From positions 114,996 to 178,995 of the forward strand of contig NZ_LIVX01000014.1 of the NCBI RefSeq assembly GCF_001905665.1: DNA of 64,000 nt. The letters are read 5' to 3'. The notes under the pieces are model-generated. The model was not told the DNA's origin, searched no databases, and saw nothing but the letters and a program-made list of their open reading frames with translations. This document shows positions 52,378-61,503 of the stretch, in pieces. Both the position numbers and the translations under genes were made by a program. This DNA comes from Streptomyces sp. CB02261 (GTDB taxonomy: Bacteria > Actinomycetota > Actinomycetes > Streptomycetales > Streptomycetaceae). How positions within the stretch are numbered: the first letter of the stretch is position 1; each line of letters begins with the position of its first letter.

Positions 52378-52461
52378 CCCACGCGTCCCGCCTCGGCGGG
52401 AACGGCGGGCGTACCCGAGCCCACGCATCCCACCTCGGCGGGAACGGCGGACGCACCCGAG
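52378..52461. repeat. Tandem 42-bp direct repeat between convergent genes
   Basis: Two imperfect copies (52378-52419 and 52420-52461, four substitutions) fill most of the 102-nt gap between the PucR gene and the glycosyltransferase gene. Each contains CGGCGGGAACGGCGG. It seems a recent local duplication; it could also form the terminator structure for the two convergent genes. Confidence 0.8.
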
Positions 52462-52463
52462 CG

Positions 52464-53552
52464 TCAGCGCCCCACCAACTCGTCGTAGACGCTCAGCACA
52501 TGCGCCACCGTCTCGTCCTCCGTGGGCCAGGAGCGCGCCTGCACCCGCCCCGCCGCCGCCAGGTCCATCCGCCGCTCCACGTCCTCGAGCAGTCCCCGCA
52601 CCGCCTCCGCGAGCGCCGCCGCGTCCCCGTAGGGCACCAGCTCCGCCGCGTCCCCGACGAGTTCCGGCACGCCGCCGACCGCCGTGGCGACGAGCGGCAC
52701 CCCGAGCCGCAGGGCCTCCTGCGCCAGCAGGGACCGCGCCTCCCACCGGGAGGGAAGGACGGCCACGTCCGCCGCCGCGAGCAGCTCCGCGACGTCCTCG
52801 CGCCGCCCGATCAGCCGCACCGGCAGGTCCTCCTCGACGATCCGCCGCTGGAGGTAGGCCCGTTCGCGCCCCTCGCCCGCGATGACGAGGAGCGGCTGCG
52901 GGTCGAGCTCCCGCCACTTCCGGGCCGCGTCGAGCAGCGTGCGGTACCCGCGGCCCCGTTCGAGCGCCCCGACAGCCATGAGCAACGGCCGGTCGACGGC
53001 CCCGAGTTCGGCGCGGGCCTTGCCGTCGTGGAGGCAGACCGGCCCCCGGGCGGCCGGCACGGTGACGGGGGCGAGCCGGGCGTCGCGGGCCCCGCGCCTG
53101 CGGGCCCGGTCGACGAGCTCGGAGGAGGTGCCGAGGACGACGGTCGCGGCCCGTACGGTCCTTCGTTCCAGAAGGCGCACCATTCCGCCGCGCGCCCCGT
53201 CCACGTGGACCCGACTGTCCCAGGTCGTCACGAGCGGCGCACGTCCGCCGCCGCCGGGGCCGGACAGCGCGAGCGCGGCCCGTACGGACGCCGGCAGCCC
53301 GTGCGCGTGGACGACGTCGGCGCCGATGCAGGCGTTGCGGAGCGCGGTGACCGTCGTGGGGTCGCCGAGGCGCGGCAGCGGCACGAAGTGCGCGCCTGCG
53401 CCCAGGTAGTCGTAGACGCGGTCGAGTTCGGCCGGGGCGCACACGGTCACCCGCACGCCCCTCGCCACCAGCCCCGAGGCGAGTGATCGGACGTGAGCGC
53501 TGCTGCCCGCGCTGCCGCCGCCCAACACCTGGACCGTACGGAGCTGTGTCAC
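52464..53552 (-). CDS. Glycosyltransferase family 4
   Basis: A ~362-aa GT-B glycosyltransferase. The acceptor lobe begins VQVLGGGSAGSSAHVRSLASGL (in parts), and the donor lobe has LMAVGALERGRGYRTLLDAA and the E-x7-E region WEARSLLAQEALRLGVPLVAT. The upstream open frame to 53669 lacks the family pattern, so GTG 53552 is chosen, though its Shine-Dalgarno is weak. It is a stand-alone gene; substrate unknown. Confidence 0.85.
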   Translation of the reverse strand: MTQLRTVQVLGGGSAGSSAHVRSLASGLVARGVRVTVCAPAELDRVYDYLGAGAHFVPLPRLGDPTTVTALRNACIGADVVHAHGLPASVRAALALSGPGGGGRAPLVTTWDSRVHVDGARGGMVRLLERRTVRAATVVLGTSSELVDRARRRGARDARLAPVTVPAARGPVCLHDGKARAELGAVDRPLLMAVGALERGRGYRTLLDAARKWRELDPQPLLVIAGEGRERAYLQRRIVEEDLPVRLIGRREDVAELLAAADVAVLPSRWEARSLLAQEALRLGVPLVATAVGGVPELVGDAAELVPYGDAAALAEAVRGLLEDVERRMDLAAAGRVQARSWPTEDETVAHVLSVYDELVGR

Positions 53553-53771
53553 GCGCCCAAGGATGCCAGCCCGTACGCCTGACCGTACGCACGTTCCGGC
53601 ACCGAAATGGCGTCGTTCCCCGCCACGGGAGGCGTGCGACTCCGCGACCCGTCCCACGGGTTCACCCACTCGGGTGAGCGCGCGCGTCAGGCCGCGCGCC
53701 CCCCGGCGGTCGCGGCGGCGATCAGCGCGGACGCGGGGCGTCCGAGCGACCGTTCCCGGCGGCGGGCGCCC

Positions 53772-55514
53772 TCACGCGTCCGCCCGCGCCGTCGCCAGCA
53801 GCTCCTCGGCGTGCGCCCTGGCCGTCTCGGAGTCCTCCTGGCCGGCGAGCATCCGGGACAGCTCCCGGACCCGCTCCTCGCCCTCCAGGACGGTGACGCC
53901 CGACCGGGTCACGGAGCCGTCGTTGGTCTTCTCGACGAGCAGCTGCCGGTCGGCGAAGGCCGCGACCTGCGGGAGGTGGGTGACGACCACGACCTGAGCC
54001 GTCCTGGCGAGCTTGGCGAGCCGGCGGCCGATCTCGACGGCCGCCTTGCCGCCGACACCGGCGTCGACCTCGTCGAAGAGGTACGTCGGCACCGGGTCCA
54101 CGCCGGCGAAGACGACCTCGACCGCGAGCATCACCCGGGACAGCTCACCGCCCGAGGCGCCCTTGGCGATGGGCCGGGGCGGGGCGCCGGGGTGCGGGGC
54201 GAGCAGCAGCTCGACCTCGTCGGCCCCGGACGGGCCGTACGCGACCCGGCGGCCGCCGACCTCGACGCCTTCGGCGTCCTCGGTCTGCCGGATGTCGAAG
54301 GACACGCGCGCGTGGGGCATGGCCAGCGAGGCGAGTTCGGCCGTGACCGCGTCGGCGAACCGGGCCGCCGCCTCCGTACGGGCGTCGGTGAGCCGCTGCG
54401 CGAGCACCGAGAGCTCGTCGCGCAGCCGGTCCCGCTCGGCGGTGAGTTCCCCGATGCGGTCGTCGTCGTTGTCCAGCTCTCCGAGCCGGCCCGCGCTCTC
54501 CTCGGCCCAGGCGAGGACGGCCGCGATGTCCTCGCCGTACTTCCGGGTGAGCTGGGTCAGCGCCGCACGCCGCTCCTCGACGGCGGCGAGCCGCAGCGGG
54601 TCGGCGTCCAGGTCGTCGGCGTATCCGGCGAGCTCGGTGGCCACGTCCCCGAGCAGGATGGAGATCTCCCCCATCCGGTCGGCGAGGGCCGCGAGCGCCG
54701 GATCGTGCGACCGTACGGCCTCCAGGGCCCGCCCCGCGCCCGCGACCAGGGTCGTGGCGTCGACGGACTCGGGATCCTCGGGTACGCCCGCGAGCGCGGC
54801 GTGTGCGAGCGCGGCGGCGGAGGCGAGGGCCTCGGCGTGCCCGAGCCGCTCCGCCTCGGCGGCGAGCTCCGTGTCCTCCCCGGCCAGCGGGGCGACGGCC
54901 TCGATCTCCCCGAGCCCGAAGCGCAGCAGATCGGCCTCCTGGGCGCGTTCCCTGGCCCGGGTGGTGATCTCGTCCAGCTCTCCGGTGACGGCCCGCAGCC
55001 GCCGGTACGCCTCGCCGTAGGCGGCGAGCGGTGCGGAGACGGCCTCGCCGGCGTACCGGTCGAGCGCGCCGCGCTGCCGGGCGGGCTTGAGCAGGCCCTG
55101 CTGGTCGGTCTGGCCGTGGACGGCGACGAGTTCGTCGGCGAGCTCGGCGAGCAGCCCGACGGGTACGGAACGCCCGCCCAGGTGGGCCCGTGAGCGCCCC
55201 TCCGCCGAGATCGTGCGGCTGACGAGCAGGACGCCGTCGTCGAGTTCCGCCCCGGCCTCCTCGGCGCGCACGGCGGCGGGCGCGCCCGCGGGCACGCTGA
55301 TCCGCCCCTCGACGACGGCCGAGGCCGCGCCGATCCGCACCAGGGCCGGGTCGGCCCGCCCGCCGAGCAGCAACCCGAGGCTGGTCACCACCATGGTCTT
55401 GCCCGCACCGGTCTCACCGGTCACCGCGGTGAAGCCGGGCGACAGCTCGACCACCGCGTCGTCGATGACCCCGAGCGACCGTATCCGCATCTCCTCCAGC
55501 ACGCCCCAGACCAT
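53772..55514 (-). CDS. recN: DNA repair protein RecN
   Basis: A 580-aa SMC-like ATPase for double-strand-break repair. The N-terminal ATPase half has RIRSLGVIDDAVVELSPG and the Walker A GETGAGKTMVVTSLG; two long coiled coils follow, and the C-terminal half has the signature GASGGELSRVMLAVEVVF and Walker B PTYLFDEVDAGVGG. The conserved core begins at Met9; I keep the ATG at 55514 because AGGGA lies 8 nt upstream, but GTG 55502 is possible. It is the last gene of the series hypothetical-tlyA-nadK-recN. Confidence 0.96.
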   Translation of the reverse strand: MVWGVLEEMRIRSLGVIDDAVVELSPGFTAVTGETGAGKTMVVTSLGLLLGGRADPALVRIGAASAVVEGRISVPAGAPAAVRAEEAGAELDDGVLLVSRTISAEGRSRAHLGGRSVPVGLLAELADELVAVHGQTDQQGLLKPARQRGALDRYAGEAVSAPLAAYGEAYRRLRAVTGELDEITTRARERAQEADLLRFGLGEIEAVAPLAGEDTELAAEAERLGHAEALASAAALAHAALAGVPEDPESVDATTLVAGAGRALEAVRSHDPALAALADRMGEISILLGDVATELAGYADDLDADPLRLAAVEERRAALTQLTRKYGEDIAAVLAWAEESAGRLGELDNDDDRIGELTAERDRLRDELSVLAQRLTDARTEAAARFADAVTAELASLAMPHARVSFDIRQTEDAEGVEVGGRRVAYGPSGADEVELLLAPHPGAPPRPIAKGASGGELSRVMLAVEVVFAGVDPVPTYLFDEVDAGVGGKAAVEIGRRLAKLARTAQVVVVTHLPQVAAFADRQLLVEKTNDGSVTRSGVTVLEGEERVRELSRMLAGQEDSETARAHAEELLATARADA

Positions 55515-55601
55515 ACGAGGTTTCCCTGCCGCGATGCGACATCGCCCCCGGTCGTAACTCTCCGGCGCGCCGCTCGTTGCCGGCGTCCCCCCGGCGGGGA
55601 G

Positions 55602-56525
55602 TCAGTGCGGAGCGCCGCGCCAGCCGGAGACGGGCAGGGCGAACTTGGCCACCAGCCGGTCCGTGAAGGAGGCGTGGTGGAGCCGGGCGAGCCGGACCGG
55701 CACGGCACCCCGCCGCACCTCCACCCGTGCCCCCGCCGGGAGTTCCACCGTCCGCCGTCCGTCGCACCACAGCACCCCGTGCGGGGTGTGCGGCTCGACC
55801 TCGACGGCGAGGACCGACTGGGGGGTGGTGATCAGGGGCTTGGCGAAGAGGGCGTGGGCCCCGATGGGGACCATCAGCAGCGCCTCGACCTCCGGCCACA
55901 CGACCGGGCCGCCGGCCGAGAAGGCGTACGCGGTGGACCCCGTCGGTGTCGCGCAGATCACCCCGTCGCAGCCGAAGCCGGTCACGGGACGCCCGTCGAT
56001 CGCGAGGACGACCTCCAGCATCCGCTCCGGAGACACCTTCTGCACGGCGGCCTCGTTGAGCGCCCAGTCGCGGTACAGGACGTCGCCGTTCTCGTACACG
56101 ACGACGTCGAGGGTCATCCGCTCCTCCACCTCGTACGCCCTCGTCACGACCCGGTCGACGACCTTGTCGAGGTCGTCGCGCTCGGCCTCCGCGAGGAAGC
56201 CGACGCGGCCCAGGTTGACGCCGAGCATCGGGACGCCGGAGGCGCGGGAGAACTCGGCGCCGCGCAGCAGGGTCCCGTCGCCGCCGAGGACGACGAGGAG
56301 CTCACAGCCGTCGAGCGCGTCGGAGCAGGCCTCCGGCACCTTCTCGACGGACGGCGGCAGCGGCATGTCCGCGGCCTCGGCCTCCAGGACCCGGACGCCG
56401 ATGCCGCTGCGCAGCAGTCCGAGGACGACCAGTTCGGCGCTGCGCACGGCGGCCGGCCGGCCGGTGTGCGCGAGCAGGAAGACGGTACGTGGTGCGGTCT
56501 CTGGTGCTGCTTCCGTTGAGCTCAA
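55602..56525 (-). CDS. nadK: NAD kinase
   Basis: A 307-aa enzyme making NADP from NAD. The GGDGTLLRG motif (with catalytic Asp), NEAAVQK and the second glycine-rich block GCDGVICATPTGSTAYAFSAGGP (in parts) are present. The start is TTG 56525, fixed by GAAGGA 5 nt upstream and by the TTGA overlap with the tlyA stop (56522-56525). The further upstream frame shadows tlyA. An 87-nt gap leads to recN. Confidence 0.95.
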   Translation of the reverse strand: MSSTEAAPETAPRTVFLLAHTGRPAAVRSAELVVLGLLRSGIGVRVLEAEAADMPLPPSVEKVPEACSDALDGCELLVVLGGDGTLLRGAEFSRASGVPMLGVNLGRVGFLAEAERDDLDKVVDRVVTRAYEVEERMTLDVVVYENGDVLYRDWALNEAAVQKVSPERMLEVVLAIDGRPVTGFGCDGVICATPTGSTAYAFSAGGPVVWPEVEALLMVPIGAHALFAKPLITTPQSVLAVEVEPHTPHGVLWCDGRRTVELPAGARVEVRRGAVPVRLARLHHASFTDRLVAKFALPVSGWRGAPH

Positions 56526-57337
56526 CGAGGTCCTTCCGCCACGGCGCGGTCGACATCCGCCGGATCGAGCGCGGGCGCGCCTGCCCGCAGCCACAGAAAG
56601 TACTCGACGTTGCCCGAGGGGCCGGGCAGCGGGCTGGCCGTGACGCCCAGGACACCGAGCCCGAGTTCGGCGGCCCGGCGGGCCACGTTCTTCACGGCGT
56701 CCGCGCGGAGTTCGGTGCTCCGGACGACGCCGCCGGTGCCGAGCCGTTCCTTGCCCACCTCGAACTGCGGCTTGACCATGAGGACGAGGTCGGCGTCGGG
56801 CGCCGTGCAGGCCACGAGGGCGGGCAGGACGAGCCCGAGCGGGATGAACGAGAGGTCGCCGACGACGAGGTCGACGGGGACGCCGTCGATGGCGTCGAGC
56901 GTCAACTCACGGACGTTCGTGCGGTCCTTCACGGTGACGCGCTCGTCGCTCTGCAGCGACCAGGCGAGCTGCCCGTAACCGACGTCGACGGCGACGACGT
57001 GCGCGGCGCCCGCGCGCAGCAGCACGTCGGTGAAGCCGCCGGTGGACGCTCCGGCGTCCAGGGCGCGCCGCCCCTCGACCTTCAGCCCCAGGGGGACGAA
57101 GGCGGCGAAGGCGCCGGCGAGCTTGTGACCGCCGCGCGAGACGTAGTCGGGGTCGGAGTCGTCCTGGACGACGACGATGGCCGCGGCGGTCTCGACCTGG
57201 GTGGCGGGCTTGGTGGCGACGGTCTTGCCGACGGTCACCCGGCCCGCGGCGATCAGCTGGCTGGCGTGCTCGCGCGAGCGCGCGAGCTTGCGCCGGACCA
57301 GCTCGGCGTCGAGACGGCGGCGTGCCACTCCTGCCAC
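56522..57337 (-). CDS. tlyA: TlyA-family rRNA 2'-O-methyltransferase
   Basis: A 271-aa protein with an N-terminal S4 RNA-binding domain (RRRLDAELVRRKLARSREHASQLI in parts) and a C-terminal FtsJ-like methyltransferase: DAGASTGGFTDVLLRAGA is the SAM motif, and YVSRGGHKL, DLSFIPL and MVKPQFEVGK carry the catalytic K-D-K residues. In mycobacteria TlyA methylates 16S and 23S rRNA cytidines and affects capreomycin sensitivity; the same is expected here. Start GTG 57337. It overlaps nadK. Confidence 0.95.
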   Translation of the reverse strand: MAGVARRRLDAELVRRKLARSREHASQLIAAGRVTVGKTVATKPATQVETAAAIVVVQDDSDPDYVSRGGHKLAGAFAAFVPLGLKVEGRRALDAGASTGGFTDVLLRAGAAHVVAVDVGYGQLAWSLQSDERVTVKDRTNVRELTLDAIDGVPVDLVVGDLSFIPLGLVLPALVACTAPDADLVLMVKPQFEVGKERLGTGGVVRSTELRADAVKNVARRAAELGLGVLGVTASPLPGPSGNVEYFLWLRAGAPALDPADVDRAVAEGPR

Positions 57338-57344
57338 GGTGGGT

Positions 57345-57713
57345 TCAGCTCCTGTTTTCGTACGGACGAGGGGTGGGGTGCGCGTCGAGCGAGGTCAGCT
57401 CGGCACGCAGTCCACGGTGTACATCCTCGTACACCTCCAGGTGTCCGTCCGCCGGAAGGTCGTCCACCTCGGCGAGACGCGCCAGGTGGGCGTCGACTCC
57501 GGGATGCCCGGTGAGCTCCCGCGCGACCCCGAGCGGGGCGGGCGCGGCCGGCGCGTGAGCGGGCTCGGACCCGGCCTCGGGGTGGTCCTCGGACCCGCCC
57601 TCGGACGCGGTGTGCGGCAGGGCCACGGACGCGCTGCCGGACTCCGCGCGGGACGCGGCCCCGGGCCCCGTCCCGTCCACCGGGTCCTGCGTCATCTCCG
57701 TCGCGTCGCTCAT
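57345..57713 (-). CDS. Small hypothetical protein upstream of tlyA
   Basis: A 122-aa protein. Its first ~70 residues are acidic and disordered; the C-terminal ~50 (LTGHPGVDAHLARLAEVDDLP then GHLEVYEDVHRGLRAEL) looks helical and is the conserved part as I recall from actinobacteria, where a small gene of this type precedes tlyA. It ends 8 nt before tlyA. ATG 57713 is chosen; the frame upstream shadows the SCP2 gene on the other strand. Function unknown. Confidence 0.7.
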   Translation of the reverse strand: MSDATEMTQDPVDGTGPGAASRAESGSASVALPHTASEGGSEDHPEAGSEPAHAPAAPAPLGVARELTGHPGVDAHLARLAEVDDLPADGHLEVYEDVHRGLRAELTSLDAHPTPRPYENRS

Positions 57714-57756
57714 GGCCCCGACGCTACCGCGAACCCCTGGGGTACGGTCGACGGCG

Positions 57757-58104
57757 ATGGCGACGATCACGGAGTGCCGCAGGGCACTGGACACACTCTC
57801 GGACAACCTCGCGCGGGCGGACGGCGACGTCCGCGGGGCGGCCGCGCTCGACCGCACCCTGAGCTGCCACATCACGGACCTGGACACCACGTTCACTGGC
57901 CGGCTCGCGGACGGCCGCATCCAGGTCCAGGACACGGTCGCGGGCCCACCCCCCGCCAAGGCGCAGATCCGGCTCGCGATGACCGGCGACGACCTGGTGG
58001 CGATGGTGGCCGGCGAGCTGAACTTCGCGAAGGCCTGGGCGTCGGGCCGGGTCAGACTCGAAGCGGGCTTCCGCGACCTGCTGCGGCTCCGCTCACTTCT
58101 GTAG
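57757..58104 (+). CDS. SCP2 sterol-binding domain-like protein
   Basis: A 115-aa cytosolic protein with an SCP2-like fold (HITDLDTTFTGRLADGRIQV, then AQIRLAMTGDDLVAMVAGELNFAKAWASGRV in parts), which forms a lipid- or hydrophobe-binding cavity. No enzyme is fused to it. A TACGGT hexamer lies 8 nt before the ATG and there is no Shine-Dalgarno, consistent with a leaderless mRNA. The last 12 nt overlap the convergent ABC ATPase gene. Confidence 0.82.
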   Translation: MATITECRRALDTLSDNLARADGDVRGAAALDRTLSCHITDLDTTFTGRLADGRIQVQDTVAGPPPAKAQIRLAMTGDDLVAMVAGELNFAKAWASGRVRLEAGFRDLLRLRSLL

Positions 58105-58935
58105 GGCGGGCTCCGGGGACACCGAGGGCCTCGGCACGCGCGCCTTGCGCCCGGCGGGCACGACCAGCGGCGTCCCCGTCTCCGGGTCGTCGATGACCTG
58201 GCAGCGCAGCCCGAAGACCCGCTCCACCAGCTCGGCGGTCACGACCTCGGACGGCGCGCCCTCGGCGACCACCTCGCCGTCGCGGACGGCGATGAGGTGG
58301 GTCGCGTACCGGGCAGCGTGGTTGAGGTCGTGCAGCACGGCGACGAGCGTCCGGCCCTGGTTCTCGTGCAGCTCGGCGCAGAGGTCGAGGACGTCGATCT
58401 GGTGCTGGATGTCGAGGTACGTCGTCGGCTCGTCGAGCAGGAGCAGCGGGGTCTGCTGTGCGAGCGCCATCGCGATCCAGACGCGCTGGCGCTGACCGCC
58501 TGAGAGCTCGTCCACGTACCGCTCGGCCAGCTCGGCGACGCCGGTCGCCTCCATGGACTCCCGGGTGATCCGCTCGTCCTCGGGCGACCACTGACGCAGC
58601 AGCCCCTGGTGCGGATAACGGCCCCGGGCGACCAGGTCGGCGACGGTGATGCCGTCGGGCGCCACCGAGGTCTGCGGCAGCAGACCCAGCGTCCTGGCGA
58701 CCTTCTTGGCGGGCAGGGCGTGGATCGACTGCCCGTCGAGCAGGACGCGCCCCTCGCTGGGCTTCAGCATCCGGGAGAGGGCGCGGAGCAGGGTGGACTT
58801 GCCGCAGGCGTTCGGCCCGACGATGACGGTGAAGGAGTTGTCGGGGATCTCGACGGACAGCTCGCGGGCGATGACCCGCTGCTCGTACGCCAGGGTCACC
58901 GATTCCGCGCTCAGCCGCTGCTGTCGACCGTCCAT
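58093..58935 (-). CDS. Iron-siderophore-type ABC transporter ATPase
   Basis: A 280-aa ATPase of the FecE/FepC family. Walker A is GPNACGKSTLLRAL, Q-loop LLPQTSV, signature ELSGGQRQRVWIAMAL, Walker B LLLLDEP and the H-loop VLHDLNHAARYA. It powers ferric-siderophore or heme-like uptake. No permease or binding protein is adjacent, so it is an orphan that may serve siderophore transporters elsewhere. Start ATG 58935 with GGGAG upstream. An iron box (58969-58987) sits 34 nt upstream, so expression should rise when iron is scarce. Confidence 0.92.
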   Translation of the reverse strand: MDGRQQRLSAESVTLAYEQRVIARELSVEIPDNSFTVIVGPNACGKSTLLRALSRMLKPSEGRVLLDGQSIHALPAKKVARTLGLLPQTSVAPDGITVADLVARGRYPHQGLLRQWSPEDERITRESMEATGVAELAERYVDELSGGQRQRVWIAMALAQQTPLLLLDEPTTYLDIQHQIDVLDLCAELHENQGRTLVAVLHDLNHAARYATHLIAVRDGEVVAEGAPSEVVTAELVERVFGLRCQVIDDPETGTPLVVPAGRKARVPRPSVSPEPALQK

Positions 58936-58968
58936 ATCCGTGCTCCCGTGCCCTCAACCCCGATGAAG

Positions 58969-58987
58969 TTAGGTTAGCCTACCCAAT
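58969..58987 (-). promoter_or_regulatory. DmdR/IdeR-type iron box
   Basis: The 19-nt sequence matches the actinobacterial iron-box consensus (TTAGGTTAGGCTAACCTAA) at 16 of 19 positions when read on the minus strand, with the right half perfect. It is centred ~43 nt upstream of the ABC ATPase start, over the likely promoter, and begins 1 nt beyond the HAD hydrolase stop codon. DmdR1 with Fe(II) would repress the ATPase gene. Confidence 0.85.
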
Positions 58988-58988
58988 T

Positions 58989-60062
58989 TCACATCCCGAG
59001 CCGTGCGAGGGCCTTCTCCGCGTCCGGTACGGCCCCGTCGGCGTCGGCCGCCGACCAGGCGGCCCCGCACAGGGCCCGCACCCCGTCCATCCGCCCCTCG
59101 GCGCGCCCGTCCGGCCCGTCGAGCACCAGCGCCCCTTCGCTCACCGAGGCCCGCCAGTCCCCGCACACGAACCCGCCGTCCGCGTCCGCGACGACGTCGG
59201 GCTGCCCCACGAGCAGCCCGCGCAGATCCCGGTCCACATACGTCGGCCGGTGCTCCGGCACCGCCGCCAACAGCTGCGGTACGTCCGTCACCCCGGTGAG
59301 GACCAGCAGGGAGTCCACCCCGCCGTTGAACGCGCCCTCGATGTCCGTGTCCAGCCGGTCCCCCACCACGAGCGGCCGCCGCGCCCCCGTCCGCAGCACC
59401 GTCTCCCGGTGCATCGGCGGCAGCGGCTTCCCCGCGACCTTCGGTTCGGCCCGGCCGCCCGTGGCAATCCGCACGACCTCGACCGCGGCCCCGTTGCCCG
59501 GCCCGATGCCCCGCGCCCCGGGGATCGTCAGGTCCGTGTTCGAGGCGTACCACGGCACCCCGCGCCCCACCGCGTACGCCGCCTCCGCGAAGCGCCCCCA
59601 CGGCATCTCGGGCCCGCCGTAGCCCTGCACGACGGCCACCGGCTCGTCGTCCGCCGACTCCACCGGCACCAGACCCCGTTCGCGCAGCGCCACCCGCAGC
59701 CCCTCGCCGCCGATGACCAGCACCCGCGACCCGGACGGCACGTCGTCGGCGATCAGCCGGGCCACCGCCTGCGCCGAGGTGATCACGTCCCCCGCCTCGG
59801 CCGGCACCCCCAGCTCCGTGAGGTGCTCGGCCACCGAGTCCGGCGTCCGCAGCGCGTTGTTGGTGACGTACGCCAGGTGCATCCCGCCGTCCCGCGCCGC
59901 CCCGAGCGCCTCGACCGCGTGCGCGATGGCCTCCCCGCCCGCGTACACGACACCGTCCAGGTCCAGGAGCGCCGTGTCGTACGCCTCGCTCAGCGGCACC
60001 GCGCTGCCGTCCGGCCGCTTCATGCCCTCGTCCTGCCGTCCCCGGCCGTCCCGTACCGTCAC
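58989..60062 (-). CDS. HAD-IIA family hydrolase (NagD/p-nitrophenyl phosphatase-like)
   Basis: A 357-aa phosphatase. Motif I is ALLDLDGVVYAGGEAI (nucleophile Asp in DLDGV), motif II near LAYVTNNALRTPDS, and motif III/IV around PLVVGDRLDTDIEGAFNGGVDS. This is the class IIA cap type. Substrate is a small phosphate ester, unidentified. GTG 60062 is chosen because GAGGAG lies 6 nt upstream; ATG 60023 (MKRPDGSAVP) is the alternative. It precedes the iron-regulated gene but has its own unit. Confidence 0.86.
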   Translation of the reverse strand: MTVRDGRGRQDEGMKRPDGSAVPLSEAYDTALLDLDGVVYAGGEAIAHAVEALGAARDGGMHLAYVTNNALRTPDSVAEHLTELGVPAEAGDVITSAQAVARLIADDVPSGSRVLVIGGEGLRVALRERGLVPVESADDEPVAVVQGYGGPEMPWGRFAEAAYAVGRGVPWYASNTDLTIPGARGIGPGNGAAVEVVRIATGGRAEPKVAGKPLPPMHRETVLRTGARRPLVVGDRLDTDIEGAFNGGVDSLLVLTGVTDVPQLLAAVPEHRPTYVDRDLRGLLVGQPDVVADADGGFVCGDWRASVSEGALVLDGPDGRAEGRMDGVRALCGAAWSAADADGAVPDAEKALARLGM

Positions 60063-60144
60063 CACACACTCCTCGCGTCTCCGGGTGGAAGTCCCCCGCT
60101 CCCCCGATCATCGCTCATGGCCACGGCCCCCCTACGATGACGAG

Positions 60145-61440
60145 ATGAACACCTACGGTCACGCGGCCGACGACGTCCGCGACGACGCCGCGGGGCTGCG
60201 TCTGGCCCCGTTCCGCGGGCTCCGTTACGTCCCGGAACGGGTCGGCAGCCTCGCCGCCGTGACGTCTCCTCCCTACGACGTCGTCGTACGACCTGACGGA
60301 CTCCTGCATCTGGAATCGGCCGATCCGCACAACATCGTCCGACTGATCCTGCCGCAGGCCGTCACCGCCGGAACCCGGCACCGCAAGGCCGCCGTCACCC
60401 TCGACCGCTGGCTCGCTGACGGCGTCCTCGCCCCGGACCCGGAGCCCGCGCTCTACGTGTACGAGCAGCACGGCGACGGCATCCTCCAGCGCGGTGTCAT
60501 CGGCGCCCTCGAACTCTCCACCCCCGCCGAGGGGGTCGTCCTCCCCCACGAGGACGTCATGCCGCACGTGGTCGAGGACCGCGCCGCCCTGATGCGGACC
60601 ACGGCCGCCAACCTGGAGCCCCTGCTCCTCACCTACGTGGGGGGCGAGGCGGGCGGCGCCGACGCGGTCATCGAGCGCACCGTGCGACGGGAGCCACTGC
60701 TCTCCACCACCACGGAGGACGGCTTCCACCACCGCCTCTGGTCGGTCACGGACCCGGACGAACTCGCCGCGATCGCCGGCGACCTCTCCGGCCACCAGGC
60801 GCTCATCGCCGACGGCCACCACCGCTGGGCGACCTACCTCCGCCTCCGTGAGGAGCACCGCGCACCGGGCCCCTGGAACTACGGTCTGGTCCTCCTCATC
60901 GACACCGCGCGCTACCCCCTCCGGGTCCGCTCCATCCACCGTCTCCTCAACCGCCTGCCGCTGTCGGAGGCCCTCGCGGCCCTCGACGGGCACTTCCGGG
61001 TACGCCGGATCGACGGGCCCCTGCCGACCGCCCTGGAGGCCCTCGCGTCCGCCGCGGCGGACGGCAACGCCTTCCTGCTCGCCGGTGACGGGGGATTCCA
61101 CCTCGTCGACCGGCCGGACGCCGCGCTGCTCGACCGTACGATCCGGACGGACCGGCCCCAGGCGTGGCGCACCCTGGACGCCACGGTGCTGCACTCCACC
61201 CTCCTGGAGCACGTCTGGCACATCCCGGACGCCCCCGAGGACATCAGCTACATCCACGACACGGAGGCCGCGGTCGACCAGGCGGAACGCCGTGGCGGTA
61301 CGGCGGTCCTCATGCACCCGGTACGCGAGGACGTGGTGCGGGACCTGGCCCGGCAGGGCGTCACGATGCCCCGGAAGTCGACTTCGTTCGGCCCGAAGCC
61401 CGCGACGGGCCTGGTCCTGAGAAGCCTGGCGCTGGACTGA
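60145..61440 (+). CDS. DUF1015 family protein
   Basis: A 431-aa protein of the DUF1015 family: PFRGLRYVPERVGSLAAVTSPPYDVV (in parts) at the N-terminus and HQALIADGHHRWATYLRLREEH, with a conserved HH, in the middle are family hallmarks. It is found widely in bacteria, and its biochemical role is not known to me. ATG 60145 has no Shine-Dalgarno; a TACGAT hexamer lies 6 nt upstream, so the mRNA may be leaderless. A shared terminator follows the gene. Confidence 0.9.
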   Translation: MNTYGHAADDVRDDAAGLRLAPFRGLRYVPERVGSLAAVTSPPYDVVVRPDGLLHLESADPHNIVRLILPQAVTAGTRHRKAAVTLDRWLADGVLAPDPEPALYVYEQHGDGILQRGVIGALELSTPAEGVVLPHEDVMPHVVEDRAALMRTTAANLEPLLLTYVGGEAGGADAVIERTVRREPLLSTTTEDGFHHRLWSVTDPDELAAIAGDLSGHQALIADGHHRWATYLRLREEHRAPGPWNYGLVLLIDTARYPLRVRSIHRLLNRLPLSEALAALDGHFRVRRIDGPLPTALEALASAAADGNAFLLAGDGGFHLVDRPDAALLDRTIRTDRPQAWRTLDATVLHSTLLEHVWHIPDAPEDISYIHDTEAAVDQAERRGGTAVLMHPVREDVVRDLARQGVTMPRKSTSFGPKPATGLVLRSLALD

Positions 61441-61455
61441 GCGTCCCGTAGACGA

Positions 61456-61488
61456 AGAAGGGCGGCACCCGGTGGGTGCCGCCCTTCT
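61456..61488. terminator. Bidirectional terminator between convergent genes
   Basis: A perfect 15-bp stem, 61456-61470 with 61474-61488, 3-nt loop, 15 nt after the DUF1015 stop and 15 nt before the repeat protein's stop. Confidence 0.88.
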
Positions 61489-61503
61489 CACTCGTCGACC
61501 GTG

